DNA from: Prochlorococcus sp. AG-355-A09
Lineage (GTDB): Bacteria; Cyanobacteriota; Cyanobacteriia; PCC-6307; Cyanobiaceae
Assembly (NCBI GenBank): GCA_003280995.1
Contig: QCDG01000008.1
Span: 40,145-104,144 of the forward strand
Direction: 5' to 3'
Length of the DNA: 64,000 bases
Positions 10,315 through 18,651 of the stretch are shown in pieces; the first letter of the stretch is position 1, and each line of letters opens with the position of its first letter. The notes beneath the pieces are model-generated. The model was not told the origin of the DNA. It saw only the letters and a program-made list of their open reading frames with translations, and made no database searches. Position numbers and translations under genes: made by a program.

Positions 10315-12189
10315 ATGTCACAAGGAGAAGTACGTCAAAGTCAATTGATAACAACTTATGGTCCTGGAGCCATGGTGGACTTACCAGATCATTCTGTCGT
10401 TATTGGAGGATTGAATTTATGGAATTATGGTAAAGAAAATACTGCAGAATTAATTGATGAACCAAGGCTTGTTCAGAAGCTAAGACAAACTTTGCAAGTT
10501 CCTAATCTAGTTTTGCAAAAACCTCCAATCGATGAAACAGGACCTGGGGGTGTTAAAAAGGGCGGTTTTATAAAAAGTCCACAATTTCCAAATTGGTTTG
10601 TAGCTCAGTTAGATGAAACAATTACCTTTAATGATCGTAGATACAGAACTAGACCATTAGTTAAATCAAATCAGCTTGATGAAAGGAATAGATATATGGA
10701 TATAAATAGAAAGAAACATAGAGTTGTACCAGTCAGATTTGTTCAGAGTTGTCCAAATGGTCATTTAAGTGATGTTAGTTGGAGAGAGTTTGTTCATAAA
10801 AAAAATACAAATTGTAGAGAAACATTATGGTTAGATGAAGCTGGAGCAGGAAATGATTTTGCAGAAATTTTCGTTCGATGTCCTAAATGCAATATAAGAA
10901 GGCCTTTATCAGATGCAAAACAATTAGCCCTTGGAGATAAAGGAATCCCTGCATTGGGATACTGTAATGGTGAGAGGCCATGGCTTGGATCTTATGGTAA
11001 AGAGAGATGTGAATCTGCTAGTAATAATGGTGGAAGTTATCCAAATCGATTATTAGTAAGATCAGCAAGTAACGCATACTTTCCAGAGATAGTATCGGCA
11101 ATTTCAATACCCAAACCAATTGATAAAGTTAGAGAAGTTTTAATTAAAAATCTCAAGTTATTTGAAAATATTAATACCTTGGAAAATTTAAAATTTTATC
11201 TTTCAATAGCACCTGATTATATTAAAGAACAACTAATAGAGACTAATTTAAATGAGACTTTTGAAGCCTTAGAATCTATAAAAGGTGGTAATGAACAAAG
11301 TGGAGAGATCGAGCCATTAAAGGTTCAAGAGCTTAAAGCATTAATTGGAGTAATTGAGAATCAAAAGGAGAATTATGGAAAAAATAGTTTCGAAGCAGAA
11401 AAGGTAGATTTATCTTCAAAGCCAAAATGGTTTAAAGAGCGAATAAATCGTGTTTTAAAAGTACACAAGCTTAGGGAAGTTGTTGCTCTTTTAGGTTTTA
11501 CAAGGTTAGAACCGGTTGTTAATCAGATAGATGGAGATCCATTTGATCTTGGCGTAAAAAGGGCTTCTATCGACAACAAAGAAATTACATGGTTGCCAGC
11601 TGTAGAAAATATGGGAGAGGGAATCTTCATAGGTTTTGATCCGAATAAAATAGAAGCATGGCTAAGTGATGCCAAAGTTGAAGAATATTTATCCACCCAT
11701 AGAGATGCATTTAAGATTTGGAACAAAGAACATGGATTGAGTGAAGACGAATTTGGTTGGCCTGGTGGTGTCTACATTATGCTGCATAGCTTATCTCATC
11801 TATTAATAACTCAAGCTGCATTAGAGTGTGGTTATAGCGCTTCTTCTATAAAAGAAAGGATTTATTCTTTTTCTGGTTTAGGTTATGGGATACTTCTTTA
11901 CACAGGTGGAAGTGGTTCAGAGGGGACATTAGGAGGACTAGTTGGCTTAGCAGACAATATTGACCTCCTTCTCAAAAAGGCACTTGAAAGAGGTAAATTA
12001 TGTTCTAATGATCCTTTTTGCTCTCAACATAAACCAAATAATCAATTTGAAAAAAGATATTCTCATGGGGCTGCTTGTCATAGTTGTGAATTAATTGCCG
12101 AAACAAGCTGTGAGAGAAAAAATGAGTTTTTAGATAGGTCTATTTTAGTTCCAACTTTAGAAGAAAAAGATGCAGCATTCTTTGACTAA
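10315..12189 (+). CDS. drmB: DISARM DUF1998 protein DrmB
   Basis: DUF1998-domain protein of 624 aa, the DISARM core partner of the DrmA helicase. Seen: the hallmark DUF1998 segment HSLSHLLI (H491 onward) followed by a glycine-rich TGGSGSEGTLGGL stretch, and a cysteine-rich C-terminus (CSNDPFC, ACHSCEL, TSCERKNEFLDR) that looks like a zinc site. Further cysteines near residues 140-230 (SCPNGH, CPKC) suggest a second metal site. It starts two bases after drmA stops and has the strongest ribosome-binding site of the operon (GGAGGAGGAG just upstream, inside the drmA 3' end). DUF1998 is often found fused to or beside DEAD/H helicases, consistent with a DrmAB complex. Confidence 0.9.
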   Translation: MSQGEVRQSQLITTYGPGAMVDLPDHSVVIGGLNLWNYGKENTAELIDEPRLVQKLRQTLQVPNLVLQKPPIDETGPGGVKKGGFIKSPQFPNWFVAQLDETITFNDRRYRTRPLVKSNQLDERNRYMDINRKKHRVVPVRFVQSCPNGHLSDVSWREFVHKKNTNCRETLWLDEAGAGNDFAEIFVRCPKCNIRRPLSDAKQLALGDKGIPALGYCNGERPWLGSYGKERCESASNNGGSYPNRLLVRSASNAYFPEIVSAISIPKPIDKVREVLIKNLKLFENINTLENLKFYLSIAPDYIKEQLIETNLNETFEALESIKGGNEQSGEIEPLKVQELKALIGVIENQKENYGKNSFEAEKVDLSSKPKWFKERINRVLKVHKLREVVALLGFTRLEPVVNQIDGDPFDLGVKRASIDNKEITWLPAVENMGEGIFIGFDPNKIEAWLSDAKVEEYLSTHRDAFKIWNKEHGLSEDEFGWPGGVYIMLHSLSHLLITQAALECGYSASSIKERIYSFSGLGYGILLYTGGSGSEGTLGGLVGLADNIDLLLKKALERGKLCSNDPFCSQHKPNNQFEKRYSHGAACHSCELIAETSCERKNEFLDRSILVPTLEEKDAAFFD

Positions 12190-12212
12190 TGTTTTAAAAG
12201 TAATTAAATAAA

Positions 12213-13034
12213 ATGCAAAATCCCCTAACGCTTTTTACTATTTCTGAACTTGATGTATTAATAAAATCACTTAATAACTTTAACTGCCAATCTGATGATG
12301 ATCCCTTAAAAAATTCAAGTGCAGCTTTTATTTCAAATCTTGGTCTTTTTAAATCAGAGGATAATGAGAAACAATTGGATCTTGTTAATTGGATTGATAA
12401 TTGGTTCTCAACTGGAGGCAATAGAGAAACTCTTATAAAAACACTAAATCTTTTACTTGAACAAAAGAGAAGTTTTATATATTTAGAGAATCAACTTCAG
12501 CTTGTTTGGTCAGGTCCAGATTCTGGTTCAGGTTCCTTAATGCGAGATCAATCTATTCTTATAAAACAACTTGTCGATAGTGCTAAAGATCGAATTTTAT
12601 TAACAACATATACCTTTTATAAAGGGCAATTTATTGAAGATTTATTTTCTCAAATTAGAGAAAAGATGATAAAAAATCCAAAGTTAATTGTGAGATTCGT
12701 TTGCAATATTAATAGACCTAAAGGGAGTAATATTTTGCCAGAAGAACTGCATCACAAATTCAAGAGAGAAACTTGGCCAAAATTATGGAGTCAATTGCCT
12801 TATCCAGAATTGTATTTTGATCCTAGATCAATAAAAATTAATTCAAGTTCTGTTTGTCATGTTAAGGCAGTTGTTTCGGATAGAGAACTATTGGTTACAA
12901 GTGCAAATCTAACTGATTCGGCTCAGTTAAAGAATTTTGAATTAGGAGTAAAAATAGAAAGTCAATTTTCTGCAGATGCGACTTGGGATCATTTTGATAA
13001 ATTAATTAAAAAGGGAATGCTTAAAAAAGTTTGA
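12213..13034 (+). CDS. drmC: DISARM phospholipase D-like protein DrmC
   Basis: PLD-superfamily protein of 273 aa, third DISARM core component. Seen: a single HxKxxxxD motif (H216, K218, D223: HVKAVVSD) followed by TSANLTDSA, the normal second half of the HKD signature. A single HKD motif implies dimerisation to form the active site, as in Nuc-type PLD nucleases. The N-terminal ~90 residues show no known motif. It lies 23 bp after drmB on the same strand and is the last gene of the operon, converging on the mobile-element ATPase gene 36 bp away. Published DISARM work found drmC less essential than drmA and drmB; its nuclease role is inferred. Confidence 0.88.
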   Translation: MQNPLTLFTISELDVLIKSLNNFNCQSDDDPLKNSSAAFISNLGLFKSEDNEKQLDLVNWIDNWFSTGGNRETLIKTLNLLLEQKRSFIYLENQLQLVWSGPDSGSGSLMRDQSILIKQLVDSAKDRILLTTYTFYKGQFIEDLFSQIREKMIKNPKLIVRFVCNINRPKGSNILPEELHHKFKRETWPKLWSQLPYPELYFDPRSIKINSSSVCHVKAVVSDRELLVTSANLTDSAQLKNFELGVKIESQFSADATWDHFDKLIKKGMLKKV

Positions 13035-13070
13035 ATATTTCAACGCAACTCACAATGTACAAAAACCAAA

Positions 13071-14153
13071 TTAAAATTCTTTGGATCCATATAAATGGAT
13101 AGGCCGCCCATTTTCTATTTTTTGATCTTCTCTTAATATCTTCTCTTCTGAAAATAAGTGTCTCAATACTCTTCGAGTATGTTGTTCACTAAATTCTATA
13201 TTCTTTGAAATATCTTTTACATCTAGATAATAGTTTTTCTGTTTTAATAATTCTAAGATTCTAGAACGGCATAAATTTTCTTCTTTTGGTGATAGCTGAT
13301 TTTTACCAGAGGAGTGATAATACCATTTAAAAGTTTCTTGATCACCTTGAATATTTAGTAAAGAACCTTCATCACAATTTCTCCCCTTTAAGCAACTAAA
13401 AAGGAAGTGATCTTCAAAATTAGGTTTAATAGATTTATGAATACTCCAAATATCACTTGCTGCAGAGTAGATTGATTGATTTCCCATGACATCATGTTTG
13501 TTTACATTTATCCTTTCGCCATGTTCTGGTTTTTTTAAGTGCGAAGAAAATATTATGGGAATATTTTTTTCGCTTGCTAAATCATTTAGTTTATAAAGAG
13601 GTAATGCAAACTCAGCATCCTTGTATGAATACTTACCACCAGTAAGAAGAGTTGTAATGGAATCTAAAAAAACTACGTCATAATAATTTCCTATTAATTC
13701 ACTCAACTTTTGAATATTTAATTTATCAAAACCTCCATCTTTAAATAAAAAATCAACATTATCTGAAACTCCAATTATTTTTATCTTATGAGAACAATTA
13801 CTTCTTGATTCATCAGCTTGAATAAATAAAACTTTCCCCTTTTTTGTAGAAAAAGTATTTAGAAATTTACTACCTTCTCCTATAGAAGATGCCATTGCAT
13901 ACATTAAAGATGTTTTACCGCTTGAGGACTCACCTGCTAGAAGTATCAGATTTTTCTTTTCAATAATTTTGTCAATTATCCAATCAACTTTTTTAGTAGT
14001 TAATTTTAAATCTTTTGATGAAATAGGTTTTTGTACATCAATGGATGGTGTCGATCCAATCTTAAATTTTTTATGCATTTGGTTCTCGTAATTTTGATTT
14101 TGTAGCTTTTGTTTTTTTTCAATGTCTACGTAGCCAAAGTCTTCTAATGTCAT
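13071..14153 (-). CDS. RepA/RecA-fold AAA ATPase of mobile element
   Basis: P-loop ATPase of 360 aa resembling RepA-type hexameric helicases (AAA_25-like) of plasmids and phage satellites. Seen: Walker A GESSSGKT at residues 74-81, a Walker B-like VVFLDS around D164, a sensor-like IIFSSHLKKP, and a C-terminal winged-helix-like segment (SEQHTRRVLRHLFSEEKI). The start overlaps the stop of the upstream HTH gene (ATGA, four bases), so the two are translationally coupled. Likely role: replication or regulation of the excised element. It could instead be a KaiC-like regulator; the family call is moderate, the ATPase call firm. Confidence 0.75.
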   Translation of the reverse strand: MTLEDFGYVDIEKKQKLQNQNYENQMHKKFKIGSTPSIDVQKPISSKDLKLTTKKVDWIIDKIIEKKNLILLAGESSSGKTSLMYAMASSIGEGSKFLNTFSTKKGKVLFIQADESRSNCSHKIKIIGVSDNVDFLFKDGGFDKLNIQKLSELIGNYYDVVFLDSITTLLTGGKYSYKDAEFALPLYKLNDLASEKNIPIIFSSHLKKPEHGERINVNKHDVMGNQSIYSAASDIWSIHKSIKPNFEDHFLFSCLKGRNCDEGSLLNIQGDQETFKWYYHSSGKNQLSPKEENLCRSRILELLKQKNYYLDVKDISKNIEFSEQHTRRVLRHLFSEEKILREDQKIENGRPIHLYGSKEF

Positions 14154-14407
14154 TTTTTGACCTCTTTTTTTAATTCACTTATTATTTGCTGACCTTTTCT
14201 AATTAGACGACCTCGGTAATGAAATTCTTTAAGGATTTCAGAAACATTCCAAAGGATGCTGGAATTGATATTTGCCCCTAAGATGTAATGTTTTTCTTCG
14301 ATTAAAAAACCATTTTTTATATCACGATTCTTCTTGAGAAATTGAGAACTAACTCCTAAATAAGCAGTGGCCTCTCTAGTTGGTAACCAACGAGAATAAT
14401 TTTCCAT
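14150..14407 (-). CDS. Small helix-turn-helix protein (MerR/excisionase-like)
   Basis: 85-aa basic protein with an N-terminal winged HTH signature: LPTREATAYLGVSSQFLKKNRD resembles the MerR/Xis 'helix_turn_helix_17' class that recognises DNA in excisionases and small regulators. The C-terminus is lysine- and arginine-rich. It is coupled to the downstream ATPase gene by a four-base overlap and follows the 66-aa gene after 27 bp. Position in an integrase module suggests a recombination directionality factor or replication-initiation accessory; this is inference. Confidence 0.65.
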   Translation of the reverse strand: MENYSRWLPTREATAYLGVSSQFLKKNRDIKNGFLIEEKHYILGANINSSILWNVSEILKEFHYRGRLIRKGQQIISELKKEVKK

Positions 14408-14434
14408 TTGAAAACTTTTCCTAGTTTTTAGTGT

Positions 14435-14635
14435 TTATTTCTTAGCTTTCTTTTCTTTTTCTATTTCAAGCTCACGAATGGCTGCCTTAACACTTGAAGG
14501 TAAACGTTTATCCCATGCTTTTGGTGCAGTGCCATTAGCACGACAGTTAATTACCCATTTTGAAGTAGGTATTAAATTGGACTCTTTTTTGCCTTTTGGG
14601 CTTCTAAACCTTCGATTATTAATTTTGATAGACAT
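14435..14635 (-). CDS. Small basic hypothetical protein of mobile element
   Basis: 66-aa protein, strongly basic at both ends (KINNRRFRSPKGKK at the start, EKEKKAKK at the end). I recognise no domain. It begins ATG at 14635 with an SD-like AGG seven bases upstream that can be paired in the structured leader (14636-14740). It shares strand and close spacing with the HTH and ATPase genes and is probably in their transcript. Its charge suggests nucleic-acid binding, but nothing in the sequence fixes a function. Confidence 0.55.
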   Translation of the reverse strand: MSIKINNRRFRSPKGKKESNLIPTSKWVINCRANGTAPKAWDKRLPSSVKAAIRELEIEKEKKAKK

Positions 14636-14740
14636 TCGAACACCTGCCTCGAGTAAGAAAATGAGACTTGTAAATCCTTAGAACTTACATTCAGGTGAGC
14701 CTGAACCCAATGGACAGGGGCGTGCCTTAGCGTTGTTATT
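14636..14740 (-). promoter_or_regulatory. GC-rich structured leader with alternative hairpins
   Basis: Non-coding leader between the zinc-ribbon gene and the 66-aa gene, visibly richer in G and C than its surroundings. On the minus strand TTCAGG-CTCA-CCTGAA forms a perfect hairpin (14690-14705). The same CACCTG (14693-14698) can alternatively pair with CAGGTG (14641-14646), which contains the SD-like AGG before the 66-aa start. An upstream CCTG can also pair with CAGG. The two main pairings exclude each other, as in a translational switch. No known riboswitch family is recognised. Confidence 0.4.
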
Positions 14741-14786
14741 TATATATTAATAAGACTGGGAGATATGTCTATATATATTGAAAATT

Positions 14787-15083
14787 TTAGTCGTTTTCTT
14801 TTCTCCATTCTTCCATTTGTTTTACATGATCTCTCATTTCTGGAGTATCCTTCCAAAACTTACTATCGCACTCTCTACAACCAAACTTACATTGAACAGG
14901 AGTTGGATCTGGTATGCAACCAATAATAAATAGTGATTCATCGTAAAAATCTTCTTCGGTTGGATATCCCAGAATAGCTTTACCAATTTTTCTTGAATTA
15001 CAAGAGGGACAACGATAAGGTTTTCTGTCTATCAGATACCAATTTGTATCGCCATAATTATCAATCTGTTTTGCGTATGCCAT
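14787..15083 (-). CDS. Zinc-ribbon hypothetical protein
   Basis: 98-aa protein with two pairs of cysteines that could form one zinc ribbon: CPSC near residues 25-28 and CKFGCREC near 69-76. The rest is acidic and contains aromatic residues. No family is recognised. It starts only two bases after the integrase stop and is therefore likely translated with it. Such a tight link suggests an integrase accessory or a DNA-binding regulator of the element, which is inference only. Confidence 0.6.
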   Translation of the reverse strand: MAYAKQIDNYGDTNWYLIDRKPYRCPSCNSRKIGKAILGYPTEEDFYDESLFIIGCIPDPTPVQCKFGCRECDSKFWKDTPEMRDHVKQMEEWRKEND

Positions 15084-15085
15084 AA

Positions 15086-16435
15086 CTAAACCTCAATCCT
15101 ATTTTTTAAATGTCTTTCAAATGCTTTTTCTAAACTAAGTTCTGTTGTGTAAGAACCATAAAATGAATTATGAGTTTCTACAGAATGACCCATTGCAGCA
15201 GCAGCATCTTTTACTGATATTGGGATAGTGGAGCCCTTATGACATTGATGTGCATACCTATGTCTCAAGCTGTAAGGAGTAATTTCAGGGTTAGTTTTAA
15301 TTATTTCTCTCCATACCTTATTTCTTTCGATTAATTGCCTTAGTGCTTGACCAACATCACCATATTTATTTTTATCTTTTACCATTTCTATTTGATTAAG
15401 GACTGGCAAAGGTAATGTAATCTTTTTTGATTCGAATAGTTCTATAAGGTTTTGGCCGAGGTTTTTCCTCGCCAAAAGATCCATAGGAAAAACTCTTCTA
15501 TCTTCCTTTTTTGCTTTTGTGTTTATATTATTTTTGATATTACCAACATATAGTTTGCCATCTACAGCTCTAAGAACTGCAAGTTCAGAAAGCCTTAAGC
15601 CAAAAATAGATATCAAACCAACTGCTAGAAATAATGAAGAATCTCTTGATTCAAGATCATCTAATAATCTTTGTAAATCATGTTCCTCGATATATGGAGT
15701 TAATTTATCTTGCTTAGTTCTATTAGATTTTCCAATTAGTTCTTTTCTATAGTCATCGCTTGGCGGTTGCCATCTTTTTTCATTTTGTGAATGTCTTTCG
15801 ATTCCATATTTTAAAATCTCACACCAAGCATTGATATATCTTTTTCTCTCATCAGGTTCTATATCAATGAGGTATTTATCTGATAATTTCTTTATAAGCT
15901 CAACTCCTGTATTTGGAGAAGGATTATTATTCATTTCTACTAAGAATCTACTAATTCTCCTAGCCCAATCTTTTTCGGTTTTACTTGTTAAACCTTGTTT
16001 AGTTTGCATGAACTGATCAACTTTTGATGCAGCATTTAAATATGCTTTTAACTCCTTTTCATAGTTGGCATCATTTTTATTTAGAGGCCTTATTAATAAG
16101 AAATCATTCCAACTTTTATTAGGTTGTTTCGTTGCATCTCCAATGAATTGAGCTTTCCATCTCCTTGTGGCTTCTTTGAGAGTTAGGTTTTTTTTAACAA
16201 CTAATGGTTTTATAAATTCGATAGCTTTTAGTATCTCTATCCCTGAGGTTTTCTTCCATTCGATGGGTAAGGTTTGAGAGGTTCTTTTATTGGCAGAACC
16301 AAGCCCTTCGTTATAAACATATAAAAGTTTTGTTCTACCGCTATTTTCGCCATTAACCCTAATTCCACGACCAAAATTAGTGCAGATATTTTTTCTTAAT
16401 TCCTTTTCCCAAGAAGTGCTGTTAGCACTGGTCAT
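15086..16435 (-). CDS. Tyrosine recombinase / phage-type integrase
   Basis: Site-specific tyrosine recombinase of 449 aa that would integrate and excise the island. Seen: box I arginine in GLRLSEL (R281), box II YSLRHRY (R391), then GHSVETHNSFY with the probable nucleophile Y426. The usual first histidine of the HxxR box is tyrosine (Y388), a tolerated variant in some phage integrases. About 240 residues precede the catalytic domain and should hold the core-binding and arm-binding regions. The gene starts 128 bp from the 3' end of tRNA-Thr, the classic place for a tRNA-targeting integrase. Confidence 0.92.
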   Translation of the reverse strand: MTSANSTSWEKELRKNICTNFGRGIRVNGENSGRTKLLYVYNEGLGSANKRTSQTLPIEWKKTSGIEILKAIEFIKPLVVKKNLTLKEATRRWKAQFIGDATKQPNKSWNDFLLIRPLNKNDANYEKELKAYLNAASKVDQFMQTKQGLTSKTEKDWARRISRFLVEMNNNPSPNTGVELIKKLSDKYLIDIEPDERKRYINAWCEILKYGIERHSQNEKRWQPPSDDYRKELIGKSNRTKQDKLTPYIEEHDLQRLLDDLESRDSSLFLAVGLISIFGLRLSELAVLRAVDGKLYVGNIKNNINTKAKKEDRRVFPMDLLARKNLGQNLIELFESKKITLPLPVLNQIEMVKDKNKYGDVGQALRQLIERNKVWREIIKTNPEITPYSLRHRYAHQCHKGSTIPISVKDAAAAMGHSVETHNSFYGSYTTELSLEKAFERHLKNRIEV

Positions 16436-16470
16436 TTTAAAAGTGTAATTAGTGCAAATATTAGTGCAGA
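16376..16470. repeat. Cluster of AGTGC sites around integrase start
   Basis: ATTAGTGCA occurs three times in direct orientation (16376, 16448, 16460); the last two are 12 bp apart. Between them AGTGCT-GTT-AGCACT forms a 15-bp inverted repeat (16415-16429). Part lies in the first codons of the integrase and part in its upstream region. Spacing of about one helical turn suggests protein binding sites, for example integrase arm sites or an autoregulatory operator. Confidence 0.45.
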
Positions 16471-16563
16471 ATTGCTATATTGTCGACATATCTAGATATA
16501 TCTGGTTATAAGTCAATCTTACCTTATTTCTTATAAACTCTTTTGCAGCAATGCTTTTGGCCA

Positions 16564-16635
<72 letters not shown>

Positions 16636-16645
16636 AATTTTAAAG

Positions 16646-16727
16646 TGGGCCGGGTTGGATTTGAACCAACGTAGGCAGAGCCAGCGGATTTACAGTCCGC
16701 CCCCTTTAACCACTCGGGCACCGACCC
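16646..16727 (-). tRNA. tRNA-Tyr (anticodon GUA)
   Basis: 82-nt class II cloverleaf on the minus strand: acceptor GGGTCGG with CCGGCCC, anticodon GTA, a long variable arm, T-loop TTCAAAT, discriminator A, no encoded CCA. It lies 10 bp upstream of tRNA-Thr on the same strand, so the two are probably co-transcribed. Confidence 0.96.
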
Positions 16728-16826
16728 CCACTATTTGAACTTATCAGTTAATGGACACTTTGTGTGAAATTGTTTTGGTTTTTTTGTTTCTTTCTAGATA
16801 GCATTTGTAAAGAAAAGACTTTATTG

Positions 16827-17270
16827 ATGATGAATATTTTATTGATAAATGGACCAAATCTAAATCTTTTGGGCACTAGAGAACCTGAAATATATGGTAA
16901 TAAAACATTGAGTGATATAGAAAAAGATTTAACTGAAGTTGCTAAAGAAAAAAGTATTAATCTTGAGTGTTTTCAAAGTAATCACGAAGGAGAAATAGTA
17001 GATAAAATTCAGGAGTCTGTAAAAAGTATCCAAGGTATTCTTATAAACGCTGGTGCTTTTACTCATACCTCGATTTCTATTCGTGATGCTTTAATTGGAT
17101 CGAAAATTCCTTTTGTAGAGTTACATATTTCAAATATTTTCAGTAGAGAAGATTTTCGTAAAGAATCTTTTCTTACAGATAAAGCTATAGGAATTATTAG
17201 TGGATTCGGCATATCAAGTTATTCCTTAGCTCTTGAAGGAATCATTGGATATTTGAGTATTAAAGATTAA
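16827..17270 (+). CDS. aroQ: 3-dehydroquinate dehydratase, type II
   Basis: Type II dehydroquinase of the shikimate pathway, converting 3-dehydroquinate to 3-dehydroshikimate. Seen: the N-terminal signature [18 protein letters not shown] with the flexible-loop Arg and Tyr, [20 protein letters not shown], and [15 protein letters not shown] with its conserved His. The start is placed at the ATG at 16827 because this gives 147 aa, the family length; the frame stays open upstream only as a hydrophobic extension. The miaE-like gene follows immediately with no gap, so the two probably share a transcript. Confidence 0.95.
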   Translation: MMNILLINGPNLNLLGTREPEIYGNKTLSDIEKDLTEVAKEKSINLECFQSNHEGEIVDKIQESVKSIQGILINAGAFTHTSISIRDALIGSKIPFVELHISNIFSREDFRKESFLTDKAIGIISGFGISSYSLALEGIIGYLSIKD

Positions 17271-17879
17271 ATGCTAGTCGATTTTAAAAGGCCCACTTCT
17301 CATATTAAATTTTTATCGTCATTTACCTCAGATGAGTGGATCAAACTCGCATTATCTAATCCAATAGATCTTCTTATTGACCATGCTCATTGTGAAAGAA
17401 AAGCAGCAGGAGTAGCTATTCAATTGATGTTTAGATATCCATCAGAACCAAATCTGGCAGAAGTTTTAAGTCCAATAGCGAGAGAAGAATTAGAGCATTT
17501 TGAAAAAATACTTTATTTTTTAAAGGATCTTGGACATTCTCTTGAGTCCTTAAAACCGCCTCCATATGGAGCTGAGTTGTCCAAGAATATAAGAAAGGAA
17601 GAGCCCAATAGAATGCTTGATAGTTTCTTAATAGCAGGACTTATTGAAGCAAGAAGTTATGAAAGATTAAGCTTGCTTGCGCTGAATTATGAAGATAAAT
17701 CGTTTAAATCCCTTTATGAGTCACTGCTAGAGAGTGAGGCAAGACATTTTGGAGTTTACTGGAAACTAGCGCAAACTAAATTCTCTAAAGATCAAACTTT
17801 CAAAAGGTTAGAGGAATTGTCTGAAATTGAGTCAGCAATATTGGCTGAAACTTTTGTATTGCCAAGGGTACATAGCTAA
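17271..17879 (+). CDS. miaE: tRNA-(ms2io6A) hydroxylase, MiaE-like
   Basis: Ferritin-like di-iron protein of 202 aa, MiaE family, which hydroxylates the isopentenyl group of modified A37 in some tRNAs. Seen: iron-ligand motifs in helical context, HAHCERKAAG (E and H), REELEHFEKIL (ExxH), and LLESEARHFGVYW (ExxxH). The length matches the family. The start codon directly follows the aroQ stop. Whether the substrate is the same as in enterobacteria is not shown by the sequence; cyanobacterial members are annotated by homology. Confidence 0.88.
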   Translation: MLVDFKRPTSHIKFLSSFTSDEWIKLALSNPIDLLIDHAHCERKAAGVAIQLMFRYPSEPNLAEVLSPIAREELEHFEKILYFLKDLGHSLESLKPPPYGAELSKNIRKEEPNRMLDSFLIAGLIEARSYERLSLLALNYEDKSFKSLYESLLESEARHFGVYWKLAQTKFSKDQTFKRLEELSEIESAILAETFVLPRVHS

Positions 17880-17895
17880 AGTTAAAAAAATAAAA

Positions 17896-18651
17896 ATGAT
17901 AATAAAAAAGTTCTTAAGTTTACTTAATCCATATAAAACTGATTTACCAACATTCACCATCGTTGGTGTAGGCCCTGGAGATCCATCGCTTTTAACAATT
18001 GCTGCTGTGGATGCAATAAAAAAAGCGAAAGTTATAGTTTTCCCAATATCAGATGATAATAAAAAGAGTTTTGCTGCGGAAATAGTCAAGAAATACACCA
18101 AATTTAAAAAAAATATCCCTATCATCTTCCCAATGGCTAGGAAGGATTTTGATCCAGATGAAATATGGTCTAATGCTGTAGAAAAAATTGTGAAATTTAT
18201 AAAAAATGGCGAATCAGTTGTTTTACTTTGTCTTGGAGATACTTCACTATTTGCAAGCTCTTCTAATATCTTGAGGTTACTAAAAATTAATCATGCTGAA
18301 ATTATTACCAAAACAATACCTGGTATTTCCTCTATTTCAGCGGCAGCAGCTTTGAATGATTTTGATTTGGTAAAAAAAGGCGAGACATTAATCATCAAAG
18401 AATGCCCTTCTTCAGAATCTGAACTAACAACCCTAATTAGGGAAAGTAAGGCAAATAAAACGGTATTGGCAATTATGAAAGTTGGCAAAAGATGGAATTT
18501 AGTTAGGGAAATTTTAAAAAAAGAGGATATCATCAATACAACATTAATAGCTTTAAGTGTTGGGATGCCTGATCAAATTATTCAATATGCATCACAATAT
18601 AATAAGGAATTTATGCCTTATTTTTCTTTGATTTTGATAAGGTTCGATTAA
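17896..18651 (+). CDS. cobI: Precorrin-2 C20-methyltransferase
   Basis: SAM-dependent tetrapyrrole methylase that methylates C20 of precorrin-2/cobalt-precorrin-2 in cobalamin synthesis. Seen: N-terminal VGVGPGDPSLLTIAAVDAIKKA (glycine-rich SAM site), then LLCLGDTSLFASS, and PGISSISAAAA, all diagnostic of the family. The ATG at 17896 gives 251 aa; an upstream in-frame start at 17827 would overlap miaE by 53 bp and is rejected. The DUF1823 gene starts within its stop codon region (one-base overlap). Confidence 0.9.
   Translation: MIIKKFLSLLNPYKTDLPTFTIVGVGPGDPSLLTIAAVDAIKKAKVIVFPISDDNKKSFAAEIVKKYTKFKKNIPIIFPMARKDFDPDEIWSNAVEKIVKFIKNGESVVLLCLGDTSLFASSSNILRLLKINHAEIITKTIPGISSISAAAALNDFDLVKKGETLIIKECPSSESELTTLIRESKANKTVLAIMKVGKRWNLVREILKKEDIINTTLIALSVGMPDQIIQYASQYNKEFMPYFSLILIRFD

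Noticed and set aside
13035..13070. Intrinsic terminator between drmC and the ATPase gene
   Set aside because: The 36-bp convergent gap has no inverted repeat or T-run.
14761..16493. GACATATCT occurring at both 14761-14769 (inverted) and 16485-16493
   Set aside because: Short AT-rich match in an AT-rich genome; flanks differ, so it is probably chance rather than an element border.
16764..16826. N-terminal extension of AroQ
   Set aside because: It exceeds family length and encodes a hydrophobic stretch foreign to dehydroquinases.
17827..17895. Upstream start of CobI overlapping miaE
   Set aside because: The SAM-binding domain begins after the ATG at 17896 and the overlap would be 53 bp.
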